DNA of 64,000 nt from Alphaproteobacteria bacterium (GCA_016124655.1 WGNI01000001.1:248001-312000); one strand, 5' to 3'. Shown: positions 24,824-34,060, counted from the first letter of the stretch. Program-made: numbers and translations. The notes: generated by a model from the letters alone, not told the origin.

Positions 24824-27800
24824 TGACGTCCGGCTTCGCAGAGTTGTGCGCGACGACGAATTTCTCGTTTCTGCGCGGCGCTTCGCATGGCGAGGAATTG
24901 GCGTTCTGCGCCAAAGCGCTGGGGCTTGCGGGCCTGGGCGTGGGCGACCGCAACACGTTGGCCGGCGTGGTGCGCGCGCACGCGGCGGCGAAGGAAGCGG
25001 GCTTGCGTCTGGCCGTCGGCGCGCGGCTGGTTTTCCAAGACGGCGCGCCGGACATTTTCGCCTATCCGCGTGATCGGGCGGCGTATGCGCGGCTGACGCG
25101 GCTGTTGACGATCGGCAATCGCCGCGCGCCAAAGGGCGAATGCTTCCTTCGCTTTGAGGATTTTCTGGAATGGGGCGATGGGCTTTTGGCGATTGTTTGC
25201 CCCTTGCGTGAACCGTCTCTTCCTTCTCCCCTTGTGGGAGAAGGTGGCGCCAAGCGCCGGATGAGGGGTGAGAACAATATCTTTGAATGTTTAAGTCGAC
25301 ACCCCTCATCCGTCTCGGCGGCTGCGCCGCCGATCCACCTTCTCCCACAAGGGGAGAAGGAGTATAGCGCCGCAGACGATTGCGCCCTAACACCAACCCT
25401 TCTCTCCATCCGCAACCAGTTCGGCGCGGTGTGGCTGGCGGCGCCGATGCGCATCGACGGCGAAGACAAGCGCCGCCTGGCCTGGCTCAAGGCGCTGGCG
25501 CGGGACACGGGCGCGCGGCTGATCGCCACGACGGAGCCTTTGCATCACGTGCCCGAACGGCGCGCGCTGCTCGATGTTTTGACCTGCGTTCGGGAAAAAA
25601 CCACGCTCGACGATGCAGGCCGTCTGTTGGCCGCCAACGCCGAACGGCATTTGAAAAGTCCGCAAGAAATCGCGCGGCTTTATGGGGATGCGCCGGAGGC
25701 CGTCGCGGAGACGCTGCGCTTTCTCGATCAGGCGCGCTTCTCGCTCGATGAGCTCAGCTATCAATATCCTGACGAAGCGGTGGCGGGCTATGAAACTCCA
25801 CAGCATGCGCTGGAGGCCCTGACCTGGGCGGGCGCGGCCAAGCGCTATCCGCGCGGCGCGCCCGAGAGCGTGAAAGCCTCGCTGGAGCGCGAACTGGAGA
25901 TCGTGGCGCAGCTGAATTATGCGCCGTATTTCCTGACGGTCGCCGACATCGTGCGCTTTGCGCGAGAGGAGCGCGGCATCCTGTGCCAGGGCCGCGGCTC
26001 GGCGGCCAATTCCTCGATCTGTTATTGTTTGGGCGTCACGGAAGTGGATCCTGCGGCGTCTTCGCTTCTGTTCGACCGGTTCATTTCCACCGAGCGTAAC
26101 GAACCGCCCGATATCGACGTCGATTTCGAGCATGAGCGGCGCGAGGAAGTGATCCAGTACGTCTATGAAAAATACGGCCGGCATCGCGCGGCGCTTGCAG
26201 CCACGCTGATCTGCTATCGCGGGCGCAGCGCGATCCGCGACGTGTGCAAGGCGTTCGGTTATTCCGAAGACCGGATCGCGGCGCTGTCGCGCACGCAGCA
26301 ATGGTGGTCGAAGGCGGTGACGCCGGAAAACCTGCGCGAACTTGGTCTCGACGCCGGCGATCCGCGGCTGATGCAATGCCTGGCGCTGGTGAAGGAGCTG
26401 CGCGGCTTTCCGCGCCATCTCTCCCAGCATGTCGGCGGGCTCGTGATCACGCGCGACCGGCTCGATGATGTCGTGCCCATTCAGAACGCGGCGATGGCGG
26501 ATCGCACGGTCGTGGAATGGGACAAGGACGATCTGCAGGAACTGAAAATCCTCAAGGTCGATATCCTGGCGCTCGGCATGCTGACCTGCATCCGCAAGGC
26601 GTTCGATCTGGTCCATACGCACTATCCCGATTGGGCGGAGAAAGCGGGAGAGGATCAGCCGAAAGATTATGGGAGCGCTCTCTCCTCCCCTGCGCAGCGT
26701 AGCGAAGCGGGGGAGGTGGATCGTGCGCGGAGCGCGCGAGACGGAGGGGGCGGCGCGATAAGCCACCGCCCCCTCAGTCACGCTTCGCGCGACAGCTCCC
26801 CCGTGAACGGGGGAGCAAAGCCGTTATGCCTCACCCTCGCTGCGCTGCCGAAAGAAGACCCGCGCGTGTACGCGATGTTGCAGCGCGCGGATTCCATCGG
26901 CGTGTTTCAGGTGGAAAGCCGGGCGCAGATGTCGATGCTGCCGCGGCTGAAGCCGGAAACCTTTTATGACCTCGTGATCGAAGTCGCGATCGTGCGCCCC
27001 GGCCCGATCCAGGGCGGGATGGTGCATCCCTATCTGAAGCGCAAGCAGGGGCTGGAGAAGGTTTCCTATCCCTCGAAAGCGCTGGAGGCGGTGTTGAAGC
27101 GCACCTTGGGCGTGCCTTTGTTCCAGGAGCAGGCGATGCAGATCGCCATTGTCGGCGCAGGGTTTTCTCCGCCGGAAGCCGACAAGCTGCGCCGCGCGAT
27201 GGCGACGTTCCGGCGCGTCGGCACGATCGGGCAATTGAAGGAGAAGTTCATCAACGGCATGGTCGCCAACGGCTATGCGGCGACGTTCGCGGAAGCGAGT
27301 TTCCGCCAGATCGAAGGCTTTGGCGAATATGGTTTTCCGGAAAGCCATGCGGCGAGTTTCGCGCTTTTGGTCTACGCCTCGTCCTGGCTGAAATGCCATT
27401 ATCCGGATGTGTTCGCGGCTGCTCTCTTGAACGCGCAGCCGATGGGATTTTATGCCCCCGCGCAAATCGTGCGCGACGCGCAGGAGCATGGCGTCGCGGT
27501 GCTTCCGATCGACGTGAATTGTTCGGATTGGGACAATGTTTTGGAGGTTGAAGCAGCGCATCCCGTGCTCCCCTGCGAGGGGGAGCTGTCTGCGAAGCAG
27601 ACTGAGGGGGAGGAACCGCCCCCTCCGTCCTGGCTGACGCCAGGACACCTCCCCCTCACGGGGGAGGACGGCGGCGCATCGGCAATTCACGCGAACATCC
27701 ACCCCCGCCACGGCGATCAGGCGCGCGACATCCGCACGACGCACGCGGTGCGGCTCGGCTTTCGCCAGATCAAGGGATTGAACGAAGAGGAATTGAACGC

Positions 27801-28587
27801 GTTCGTGCGCCATCGCGGGCAGGGTTATGATTCCGTGCGCGACGCCTGGCTGCGCGGCGGGCTTTCGCCGGCGACGATTGAAAAGCTCGCCGACGCTGAT
27901 GCGTTCCGCTCGCTCGGCCTGGATCGGCGCGATGCGCTGTGGGCCGCGCGCGGCTTGAACCGCGTCGGCGGGCAAGAGGATTTGCCGTTGTTTTCGTCCA
28001 CGCCCGATCCCACGCAGGAGCCGGATTTCGCGCTGCCGCCGATGCTGATCGGCGAGCACATCGTGGAGGATTATCGCGCGCTGGGGCTTTCGTTGAAGGC
28101 GCATCCGCTGGCGCTTCTGCGCGCGGATTTGAACGCCAAGGGCGTCACGCCATGCGAACAGCTCGCCTCCATCGCCGATCACAAGCGCGTTCGGGTGGCG
28201 GGGCTTGTGCTGGTGCGTCAGCGGCCCGGCACGGCGTCGGGCGTGATCTTCATGACGCTGGAGGACGAAGGCCATATCGCTAACATCGTGGTGTGGCCGA
28301 AAGTGTTCGAGCAGCACCGCACGCAGGTTCTGGGCGCGCGCTTGTGCGCCGTCGAGGGGCGCGTGCAAAGCGAGCGCGGGGTGGTGCATGTGGTGGCCGA
28401 GCGGCTGATCGATTACACGCCGCTCTTGGCGCGGCTTTCCGCCGCCGGCCTTGAGCCGTCGCTGGCGCGCGCCGACGAAGTGCGCCGACCGCAGGCCGAT
28501 GGGCGCACGCATCCGCGCAATGTGCGCCACGATCTGCGCTACGAGCAAATCGAGCACGTCATGCCGCGCGGGCGCAATTTCCACTAA
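24823..28587 (+). CDS. dnaE2: error-prone DNA polymerase DnaE2 with three in-frame repeat insertions
   Basis: DnaE2 is the SOS-induced C-family polymerase for translesion synthesis. The start ATG 24823 overlaps the imuB stop. An N-terminal PHP domain (ELCATTNFSFLRGASHGEEL) precedes the catalytic core with PPDIDVDFEHERR (about 428), whose Asp residues bind metal, then QVESRAQMSMLPRL, a helix-hairpin-helix and the C-terminal OB fold. It ends RGRNFH, as is usual. It is 1254 residues, against roughly 1050-1100 for the family. The excess falls in three places encoded by GC-rich palindromic elements, at about residues 134-180, 620-665 and 916-949. All keep the frame open, and the conserved motifs on both sides are intact, so the gene may be functional. 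Confidence 0.93.
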   Translation: MTSGFAELCATTNFSFLRGASHGEELAFCAKALGLAGLGVGDRNTLAGVVRAHAAAKEAGLRLAVGARLVFQDGAPDIFAYPRDRAAYARLTRLLTIGNRRAPKGECFLRFEDFLEWGDGLLAIVCPLREPSLPSPLVGEGGAKRRMRGENNIFECLSRHPSSVSAAAPPIHLLPQGEKEYSAADDCALTPTLLSIRNQFGAVWLAAPMRIDGEDKRRLAWLKALARDTGARLIATTEPLHHVPERRALLDVLTCVREKTTLDDAGRLLAANAERHLKSPQEIARLYGDAPEAVAETLRFLDQARFSLDELSYQYPDEAVAGYETPQHALEALTWAGAAKRYPRGAPESVKASLERELEIVAQLNYAPYFLTVADIVRFAREERGILCQGRGSAANSSICYCLGVTEVDPAASSLLFDRFISTERNEPPDIDVDFEHERREEVIQYVYEKYGRHRAALAATLICYRGRSAIRDVCKAFGYSEDRIAALSRTQQWWSKAVTPENLRELGLDAGDPRLMQCLALVKELRGFPRHLSQHVGGLVITRDRLDDVVPIQNAAMADRTVVEWDKDDLQELKILKVDILALGMLTCIRKAFDLVHTHYPDWAEKAGEDQPKDYGSALSSPAQRSEAGEVDRARSARDGGGGAISHRPLSHASRDSSPVNGGAKPLCLTLAALPKEDPRVYAMLQRADSIGVFQVESRAQMSMLPRLKPETFYDLVIEVAIVRPGPIQGGMVHPYLKRKQGLEKVSYPSKALEAVLKRTLGVPLFQEQAMQIAIVGAGFSPPEADKLRRAMATFRRVGTIGQLKEKFINGMVANGYAATFAEASFRQIEGFGEYGFPESHAASFALLVYASSWLKCHYPDVFAAALLNAQPMGFYAPAQIVRDAQEHGVAVLPIDVNCSDWDNVLEVEAAHPVLPCEGELSAKQTEGEEPPPPSWLTPGHLPLTGEDGGASAIHANIHPRHGDQARDIRTTHAVRLGFRQIKGLNEEELNAFVRHRGQGYDSVRDAWLRGGLSPATIEKLADADAFRSLGLDRRDALWAARGLNRVGGQEDLPLFSSTPDPTQEPDFALPPMLIGEHIVEDYRALGLSLKAHPLALLRADLNAKGVTPCEQLASIADHKRVRVAGLVLVRQRPGTASGVIFMTLEDEGHIANIVVWPKVFEQHRTQVLGARLCAVEGRVQSERGVVHVVAERLIDYTPLLARLSAAGLEPSLARADEVRRPQADGRTHPRNVRHDLRYEQIEHVMPRGRNFH
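25222..25360. repeat. palindromic element A inside dnaE2
   Basis: A 139-bp element bounded by perfect 26-bp inverted repeats (25222-25247 and 25335-25360; outer arm begins CCTTCTCCCCTTGTGGGAG). A nested inverted repeat GGATGAGGGGTG / CACCCCTCATCC lies at 25259-25270 and 25300-25311. It is translated in frame as part of DnaE2, reading PSPLVGEGG at the left and IHLLPQGEKE at the right. Elements with this sequence are familiar as intergenic repeats in alphaproteobacterial genomes, from memory. Confidence 0.92.
26682..26815. repeat. palindromic element B inside dnaE2
   Basis: A 134-bp composite of hairpins. CCTCCCC (26684-26690) pairs with GGGGAGG (26710-26716), GAGGGGGCGG (26744-26753) with CCGCCCCCTC (26766-26775), and CTCCCCCGT (26796-26804) with ACGGGGGAG (26807-26815). 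It is read in frame as a Ser/Arg/Gly-rich stretch between the HYPDWAEK region and LTLAALPKEDP. Its reverse complement shares the order of hairpins and short words (GAGCTGTC, GACTGAGGGGG, CCGCCCCCTCCGTC) with element C. Confidence 0.88.
27568..27667. repeat. palindromic element C inside dnaE2
   Basis: A 100-bp composite of four hairpins: CTCCCC/GGGGAG within 27568-27585, GAGGGGG/CCCCCTC (27604-27610, 27619-27625), TCCTGGC/GCCAGGA (27628-27645) and CCTCCCCC/GGGGGAGG (27648-27667). It is read in frame as CEGELSAKQTEGEEPPPPSW and onward. It is the same family as element B but in the opposite orientation. Confidence 0.88.
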
Positions 28588-29222
28588 AGCGCAAACGCGT
28601 TGCGCACGCCGTCGACAACAAATTGCGCGGCGAGCGCGGCCAAGAGAATGCCGAAGATGCGCGTGATCATAGCCGCCACGGTTGCGCCCATGGCGCGCGT
28701 CAGCGGGCCGGCCAGCAAGAAACACATGAGACACAAGGCCAGATTGGCGCCTGCGCCCGCGAGCACGGCTGCGCGCGATAAGACCTCCGTCTCTTGGGTA
28801 AAAAACAGCATCACGCTGGCGATGGCGCCGGGGCCGGAGATCAATGGGATCGCCAGGGGAAACACCGAAATGTCGTCTTCATGCTCAGGGTGGCGCGCCT
28901 GTTCGGCCTTCACGGCCTCGGCGCGCACTTCGCGGCGCTCGGTGCGCTTTTCAAACAGCATGTCCACCGCGATCAGGAACAGCAGAAGTCCGCCGGCGAT
29001 GCGGAAGGCGTCGAGCGACACGCCGAGCTTGGCCAATAGCCAAGCGCCGCCGAACGCAAAGCCGAGCAGCACCAAGGTTGCGACGGTCACGGATTTCAGC
29101 GCCATGGCGCGGCGCCAGCCGGGACTCATGGTTTGCGTCATGGTCGCGAAAATCGGCGCCAGGCCCGGCGGGTCGATCACCACGAAGAAGGTGACGAAGC
29201 TGGTGAGAAACAGATCCAGCAT
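28584..29222 (-). CDS. MarC family integral membrane protein
   Basis: A 212-residue polytopic protein of the MarC/UPF0056 family with about six hydrophobic segments. The start is ATG 29222. The N-terminal segment FLTSFVTFFVVIDPPGLAPI is the family hallmark, and FPLAIPLISGPGAIASVM is the second conserved block, with an inverted-repeat topology. A charged loop (about 80-110) separates the two halves. Despite the name, no role in multidrug resistance is established, and the transport substrate is unknown. The last 4 bp overlap the dnaE2 stop. It follows the membrane spermidine-synthase-like gene by 4 nt, probably co-transcribed. Confidence 0.9.
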   Translation of the reverse strand: MLDLFLTSFVTFFVVIDPPGLAPIFATMTQTMSPGWRRAMALKSVTVATLVLLGFAFGGAWLLAKLGVSLDAFRIAGGLLLFLIAVDMLFEKRTERREVRAEAVKAEQARHPEHEDDISVFPLAIPLISGPGAIASVMLFFTQETEVLSRAAVLAGAGANLALCLMCFLLAGPLTRAMGATVAAMITRIFGILLAALAAQFVVDGVRNAFAL

Positions 29223-29226
29223 GCGC

Positions 29227-31854
29227 CTATTCGGCTTCCGTGCATCGTTCAGGATAGGTGATGCAATATTCGCGGCCGGTGAGGCTGTCGAACAGCGCGC
29301 GCGGCAGGTTGATGTAGTCGTCAGTCCAGGCGCGGCCTGTCGGCGGCGCGAAGACACGCCAATCCGTGGACGTCAGCGGCAAGTCGTCGACCACGGATTG
29401 CGTGCGCGCCACGATCATCACGCTCGACGGCAGACCGCCATACCCCATCGCCAAAGGATCCTCCGCGGCCTGGGAAACGCGCCATGTCCAGCCTGCGTCC
29501 AAATCCCTGGCCACACGCGCGGCCTCCGCCACAAGCGCAAGATTGCGATTCGACAAATGCAACACAAGCACGCCCGTCGGAGAGAGCTTGCGCAGATACA
29601 TCGCCATGGCTTCGCGCGTCAAAAGGTGCGCGGGCACGGCGTCGGAGGAAAAGGCGTCGAGCACGATGATGTCGAAGCGTTCGTCGGGCTCACGCGCCAG
29701 GCCCAAACGCGCGTCGCCCAGGACGATCCGCGCTTCGGGCTGACACAGATGCATGTACGTGAAGTAGCCGTCGGCGCCGGTGGAGAGGCGCACGACATTG
29801 GCGTCGATCTCAAACACCGTCAGTTCATCGCGGCGCGCGGTCAGGCAGGCGGTCGATCCCGCGCCCAGTCCGACCAACGCAATCCGCCCCTGCGTGCTGG
29901 CGGCAAGGCCTGCGACGATGGCCTCGCCCAGCGATGTCTCGGGGCTGTAATAGGTCAAGGGGCGCTGCTCCTGATCCTGGCCGACCAATTGCGCGCCATG
30001 GATGGTCGTGCCGTGCATCAGGACATGGAGCTGGGTCTCTTCGCTCAGCGTCGGCAATTCCTCGACGCGCACGACGCCGAAAAAGCTGCGCTCCTGATGG
30101 ATGATGCGCACGCCGCGCGTGTCGTCGCCGAAGATCGCCGCGAACGCGACCAGGATCAGTCCCGCCATCAGCCAGGGCCGATGGCGGTTCATGAAGATTG
30201 CCGCCGCGCAGATCGCGATCGCCAGCATGAGCATTTGCGGGCCGCCGAAGCCGCGGTTCAGCAGCGTCAGAAAGACCGGCATCATCGTCAGCGGCGCCGC
30301 GATCCCCAACGCGATTCGCGTTACGCGCTCACGGGCCTGCAGCGCGGCGTGGGTGATGAAGGAGAATGTCAGGAAGCTGAGCGCGAGCACGATCCAGCGC
30401 ATGGGCTCGACGAGTTCAGCGCGCGAGGAGTTTGGCGCGCCCGCGACCAAGACCTCATGGCGTATCCCGGCATAGGTCAACACGCCGGCAAGCGCGAGCG
30501 CGCTGAGCGCGAAGCCCAGACGTTGCAGCGAATAGGCGCCATTCTGCGCGGCAGGCCAAGCTGCAGCCGCGATCGCCGCCGCCGCGCCGATGCCGCCGCC
30601 ATAGATCGACAATTCAATTGGCGTTCGCATGGCGAGCGCCGCAACGGCGGCTGTCATCACCACCGCAGCGACCGCCAACGTATCTGCCAAGCTCTCCAGC
30701 GTTGCGCCGCGGCGTGGGTGGAACAAAGCGCAGGCGGCGAGCGCTAAAGGATATTCGTACACGCCCGTGAAGATCACCGGCGCTGCGAGCGCGGTGAGCG
30801 CGCCGCCCAGGACGCCGCCGGCGGACATCCACAAATAGAATTCCGTGAGGCGCGACGCTTGCGGGCGCGTCGCTGCGAGCGCCTGATGGCAGATCAACGC
30901 GCTTAGGAAAAACGTCGCGAGATTGGCAAGCAGCGCCCAGCCCCAGTCGCGATTGGCGAAATAGGTCAGGACCAGAAACGCCATGGCGATGGGATGCAGC
31001 ACGAGCGCGGCCGGCGCTGCGCGTTCGCCGCCGCGCGCAAAGGCGATGATGAAGGTGGCGAGATAGAGCGCCAGCGGCGCCGCCCACAGGAAGGGCGCTG
31101 ACGCCACATCGGTGGCGATGTGCTGGGTCACGCCCAAGAGCAGGCTCGACGGCGCAGCCGCGGCGGCGAGCCAGAACAGTCTGCGCCGCCAGGTGATGGA
31201 TTCGCCCTGTTCAGCGGCTGGGGGCGCGTCGGCGCGCGCATGGGCCAGGCGTGCGAGCGTCAAGCACAGCATCACGACCGCGGCGGCAGCCAGATAGCCC
31301 CAGAACCACCCCAAGGTCTGCGCCTGCGCGCCGACCAGCGGCTCCACGACCGCGGGATAGCCGATCAGGCCGATCAGGCTGCCGAGATTGCTGGCGGCGT
31401 AGAGATAATATGGATCGTGGGCGTCGGCGCGGCCGGTGCGCGCGTACCAAGCCTGCAAGAGCGGCGCGGTGGCCGATGCAGCGACAAACGGCAGTCCCAC
31501 CGAGAGCGCCAGCACGCCCAAGGTCCAGGCGGCGGGATGCAGCGGATCAGGCGGTCCGAGCGCGCCGGACACCGCGATGGGCTGCATAAGCGCGCCGGCC
31601 GCCAGGAGGATGGCGTGGATGACGCCCTGGACCGCGAGATTGCGGATGCGCTGCAAGGCGTGCGCGTAAAGATAGCCCAACAGCAGAGCGGCCTGAAAAA
31701 ACGCCATCGAGGCGTTCCAGACTGACGGCGAGCCGCCCATCAGCGGCGTGATCATACGCGCGAACAGCGGCTGCAGCGCGAAGATCAGGCCGGCATTGAC
31801 GAACACCGCGAGCGTGAACGCCGGCGCCGCGGTTCGCCGCGCAATCGCCTCCAT
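29227..31854 (-). CDS. fused polytopic membrane - spermidine synthase-like protein
   Basis: An 875-residue protein. The N-terminal part (about 1-570) has many hydrophobic segments resembling the MFS-like membrane domain of fused spermidine synthases, starting with VFVNAGLIFALQPLFARMI. The C-terminal part (about 590-860) is a Rossmann methyltransferase/spermidine-synthase-like domain with IALVGLGAGSTACLT, LTVFEIDANVVRLS, ARIVLGDARLGLA and FDIIVLDAFSSDAVPAHLL. True polyamine synthesis is not shown for such fusions. The same two modules recur as separate genes at 39.4-40.9 kb. It probably forms a unit with the MarC gene. Confidence 0.88.
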   Translation of the reverse strand: MEAIARRTAAPAFTLAVFVNAGLIFALQPLFARMITPLMGGSPSVWNASMAFFQAALLLGYLYAHALQRIRNLAVQGVIHAILLAAGALMQPIAVSGALGPPDPLHPAAWTLGVLALSVGLPFVAASATAPLLQAWYARTGRADAHDPYYLYAASNLGSLIGLIGYPAVVEPLVGAQAQTLGWFWGYLAAAAVVMLCLTLARLAHARADAPPAAEQGESITWRRRLFWLAAAAAPSSLLLGVTQHIATDVASAPFLWAAPLALYLATFIIAFARGGERAAPAALVLHPIAMAFLVLTYFANRDWGWALLANLATFFLSALICHQALAATRPQASRLTEFYLWMSAGGVLGGALTALAAPVIFTGVYEYPLALAACALFHPRRGATLESLADTLAVAAVVMTAAVAALAMRTPIELSIYGGGIGAAAAIAAAAWPAAQNGAYSLQRLGFALSALALAGVLTYAGIRHEVLVAGAPNSSRAELVEPMRWIVLALSFLTFSFITHAALQARERVTRIALGIAAPLTMMPVFLTLLNRGFGGPQMLMLAIAICAAAIFMNRHRPWLMAGLILVAFAAIFGDDTRGVRIIHQERSFFGVVRVEELPTLSEETQLHVLMHGTTIHGAQLVGQDQEQRPLTYYSPETSLGEAIVAGLAASTQGRIALVGLGAGSTACLTARRDELTVFEIDANVVRLSTGADGYFTYMHLCQPEARIVLGDARLGLAREPDERFDIIVLDAFSSDAVPAHLLTREAMAMYLRKLSPTGVLVLHLSNRNLALVAEAARVARDLDAGWTWRVSQAAEDPLAMGYGGLPSSVMIVARTQSVVDDLPLTSTDWRVFAPPTGRAWTDDYINLPRALFDSLTGREYCITYPERCTEAE

Positions 31855-31931
31855 GAGCCGTTGTTCCCCCGCTTCGGTTTTGCGCCTTCTGCCATGGACT
31901 TCGCCCCCTTGGCAGGGGCTAAATAGAGTGC

Positions 31932-32420
31932 ATGTTTCCAGACCATCTCATCATGAGCGCGCGGCTGCTTCTGGGTGACCTTGAGGAGCGGCGGCTGAAG
32001 GTCGTGACCGCGGAGAGCTGCACCGGGGGCCTGATCGCGGGGCTGCTGACGGAAATCCCCGGCTCATCCTCTGTGGTGGAGCGCGGGTTCGTCGTCTACT
32101 CCAACCGCGCCAAGGAAGATATGCTCGGCGTGCCGGGCGACATGATCGCGGATTTCGGCGCGGTCAGCGAAGGCGTCGCACGCGCGATGGCGGAAGGCGC
32201 GCTGCGGGAGAGCAACGCCAATATCGCGGTTGCGGTGACGGGCGTTGCGGGACCCGGCGGGGGCACGGCGATGAAGCCGGTTGGCCTGGTGCATCTGGCG
32301 TGCGCGCGGGAGAACAAATCCATGCTGCATGTGGCGGAACGGTTCGGCGATATCGGCCGCAGCGAAATCCGTCTGCGCACGGTGGAGACGGCGCTGGAGC
32401 TTATTCGCCGGCAGATGTGA
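31932..32420 (+). CDS. CinA C-terminal domain protein (NMN amidohydrolase-like)
   Basis: A 162-residue stand-alone CinA-C domain. Proteins of this type (PncC) deamidate nicotinamide mononucleotide in pyridine-nucleotide recycling. The conserved VTAESCTGGLIAGLLTEIPG holds the active-site Ser. YSNRAKEDMLGV, AVSEGVARAMAEGA and AVTGVAGPGGG are further family blocks, and the end matches the family. The N-terminal molybdopterin-binding-like domain of full CinA is absent, which is usual for alphaproteobacteria. Its 3' end overlaps the COQ10-like gene by 20 bp. Confidence 0.93.
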   Translation: MFPDHLIMSARLLLGDLEERRLKVVTAESCTGGLIAGLLTEIPGSSSVVERGFVVYSNRAKEDMLGVPGDMIADFGAVSEGVARAMAEGALRESNANIAVAVTGVAGPGGGTAMKPVGLVHLACARENKSMLHVAERFGDIGRSEIRLRTVETALELIRRQM

Positions 32421-32877
32421 GCTGAGACGCAAATCGGCGCGCGGCTTCCGTCTCGAACGCGCGCATGATGCGGTCGGCGACATGCTCGCGGTTCAAGCCG
32501 GCAGCCATCTGCAGAATGGGGTTCTTGAACTCGTAGGCGATGGTGAAGCGCACGATCGCGCCCCCTGCCCCATCCGGCGCGAAACGCCATTCGTTCTTCA
32601 GCGTCTTGAACGGTCCGCGCACGAGCGCGACGTCCACCGACCCGGCGTCGACATCGGCGCGCACGCGCGTGGCGAAGCGCTCGAGAAACGCCTTCCAGCC
32701 CACCAGCGCTTCGGCGACGCCTTCCCAGGCGCGCGCATCGCCGCGCTCGCGTTTCAGCGTCAGCGTTTTTACCCACGGAATAAAGCGCGGATAGGATTCC
32801 ACGTCGGCGACGAGACCCGCGAGCGCATCTGGCGGATACGGCAAGCGCCGTTCAGTACGGATGATCGCAACCGACAT
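32401..32877 (-). CDS. COQ10/RatA-like START-domain protein
   Basis: A 158-residue polyketide-cyclase/START-fold protein. The opening TERRLPYPPDALAGLVADVESYPRFIPW is typical of COQ10 and RatA. In mitochondria and alphaproteobacteria the family is thought to bind or chaperone ubiquinone; in E. coli the homologue RatA was described as a ribosome-association inhibitor. The alphaproteobacterial context favours the COQ10-like reading. It lies 10 nt downstream of lipA, the common neighbour, and converges with the CinA-C gene. Confidence 0.9.
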   Translation of the reverse strand: MSVAIIRTERRLPYPPDALAGLVADVESYPRFIPWVKTLTLKRERGDARAWEGVAEALVGWKAFLERFATRVRADVDAGSVDVALVRGPFKTLKNEWRFAPDGAGGAIVRFTIAYEFKNPILQMAAGLNREHVADRIMRAFETEAARRFASQLTSAGE

Positions 32878-32887
32878 CAGGAGATCG

Positions 32888-33841
32888 CTACGCGGCGGCG
32901 GCGCGCGCGGCTTTCAGCTTGGCGAAATCCTCGCCCGCATGGTGGCTGGAGCGCGTGAGCGGGCTTGCGGACACCATCAGGAAGCCCTTGGCGTAGGCGA
33001 TCGTCTCCAGCGCCTTGAATTCGTCGGGGGTCCAATAGCGCTCGAGCGCGGCGTGCTTTCGCGTGGGCTGCAGGTATTGACCGATGGTGAGGAAATCGAC
33101 GCCGGCGCTGCGCAGGTCGTCCATCACCTGCATCACCTCTTCCTTGGTTTCGCCCAGGCCCACCATCAGGCCGGACTTGGTGAATTGCTGAGGATCGCGG
33201 TCCTTGACCTTTTCCAGAAGCCGCAAGGAATGGAAATAGCGCGCGCCAGGACGGATGGAGAGATAAAGCCGCGGCACGGTTTCAAGATTGTGGTTGAAGA
33301 CGTCGGGCTTGGCGTCGATCACACGCTCGACCGCGCCGTCCTTGCGCAGGAAATCCGGGGTGAGAATTTCGATTGTGGTGGTCGGCGCCGCCGCGCGGAT
33401 CGCGGCGATCGTCTCGATGAAATGCTGCGCGCCGCCGTCGTCGAGATCATCGCGATCCACCGACGTGACGACCACATGCGCCAAGCCCATCGCGGCGACC
33501 GCCTTAGCGACGTTTTGCGGCTCCGCGGCATCAAGACCCGACGGTTTGCCGGTGGCGACATTGCAGAAACTGCAGGCGCGGGTGCAGACCTCGCCCAGGA
33601 TCATGAAGGTGGCGTGGCGCTGGCTCCAGCACTCGCCAATGTTGGGGCACGCGGCCTCCTCGCAGACGGTGACGAGCTTGTTTTCCCGGACGATGGCGCG
33701 GGTGGCCTCGTAGACGCCGCCGGCCGGCGCGCGGACGCGAATCCAGTCCGGCTTGCGCGGCGAAGGCGCGTCCGGCCGGTTCGCCTTTTCGGGGTGGCGG
33801 GGGCGCTGGCTCCCGGCTTTTGCGTCAATCAGCGTGGCCAT
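32888..33841 (-). CDS. lipA: lipoyl synthase
   Basis: A radical-SAM enzyme that inserts two sulfurs into octanoyl groups on E2 and GcvH proteins. From ATG 33841 the protein has 317 residues. The auxiliary cluster motif [12 protein letters not shown] places Cys at 60, 65 and 71. The radical-SAM motif CTRACSFC places Cys at 86, 90 and 93. [18 protein letters not shown] and [13 protein letters not shown] are standard. An upstream TTG at 33874 is open but has no support. lipA is next to the COQ10-like gene. Its product serves the dehydrogenase complexes that use the lpd gene 3 kb away. Confidence 0.97.
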   Translation of the reverse strand: MATLIDAKAGSQRPRHPEKANRPDAPSPRKPDWIRVRAPAGGVYEATRAIVRENKLVTVCEEAACPNIGECWSQRHATFMILGEVCTRACSFCNVATGKPSGLDAAEPQNVAKAVAAMGLAHVVVTSVDRDDLDDGGAQHFIETIAAIRAAAPTTTIEILTPDFLRKDGAVERVIDAKPDVFNHNLETVPRLYLSIRPGARYFHSLRLLEKVKDRDPQQFTKSGLMVGLGETKEEVMQVMDDLRSAGVDFLTIGQYLQPTRKHAALERYWTPDEFKALETIAYAKGFLMVSASPLTRSSHHAGEDFAKLKAARAAAA

Positions 33842-34045
33842 ACGCCCCAAGAATGGGCTGACCCGCCGCGGCAATCAATTGCGCCGGTTCGGCCCCATGT
33901 TGCGGCATCTTGCCAAAACCGGGCGGCAAGCTAGGCTTATTACAGGGTTGAAACAATCTTCACGAACGCGTCCAGGCCCCCTCATGAACAACAATAGCGC
34001 CGGCGCAGCCGGCTTCGGCGAGAAGAGCGCCCAATGACGCGTATC

Positions 34046-34052
34046 AAGGAGG
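34046..34052 (+). promoter_or_regulatory. Shine-Dalgarno selecting ATG 34061
   Basis: AAGGAGG lies 8 nt before ATG 34061, whereas the in-frame ATG at 34034 has only a weak purine stretch. This favours the shorter synthetase product. Confidence 0.7.
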
Positions 34053-34060
34053 CAGAACAG

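Noticed and set aside
23051-25396. 781-codon minus-strand frame opposite imuB and the start of dnaE2
   Set aside because: It runs through palindromic element A, whose symmetry keeps both strands open; the rest is Arg-rich shadow of imuB.
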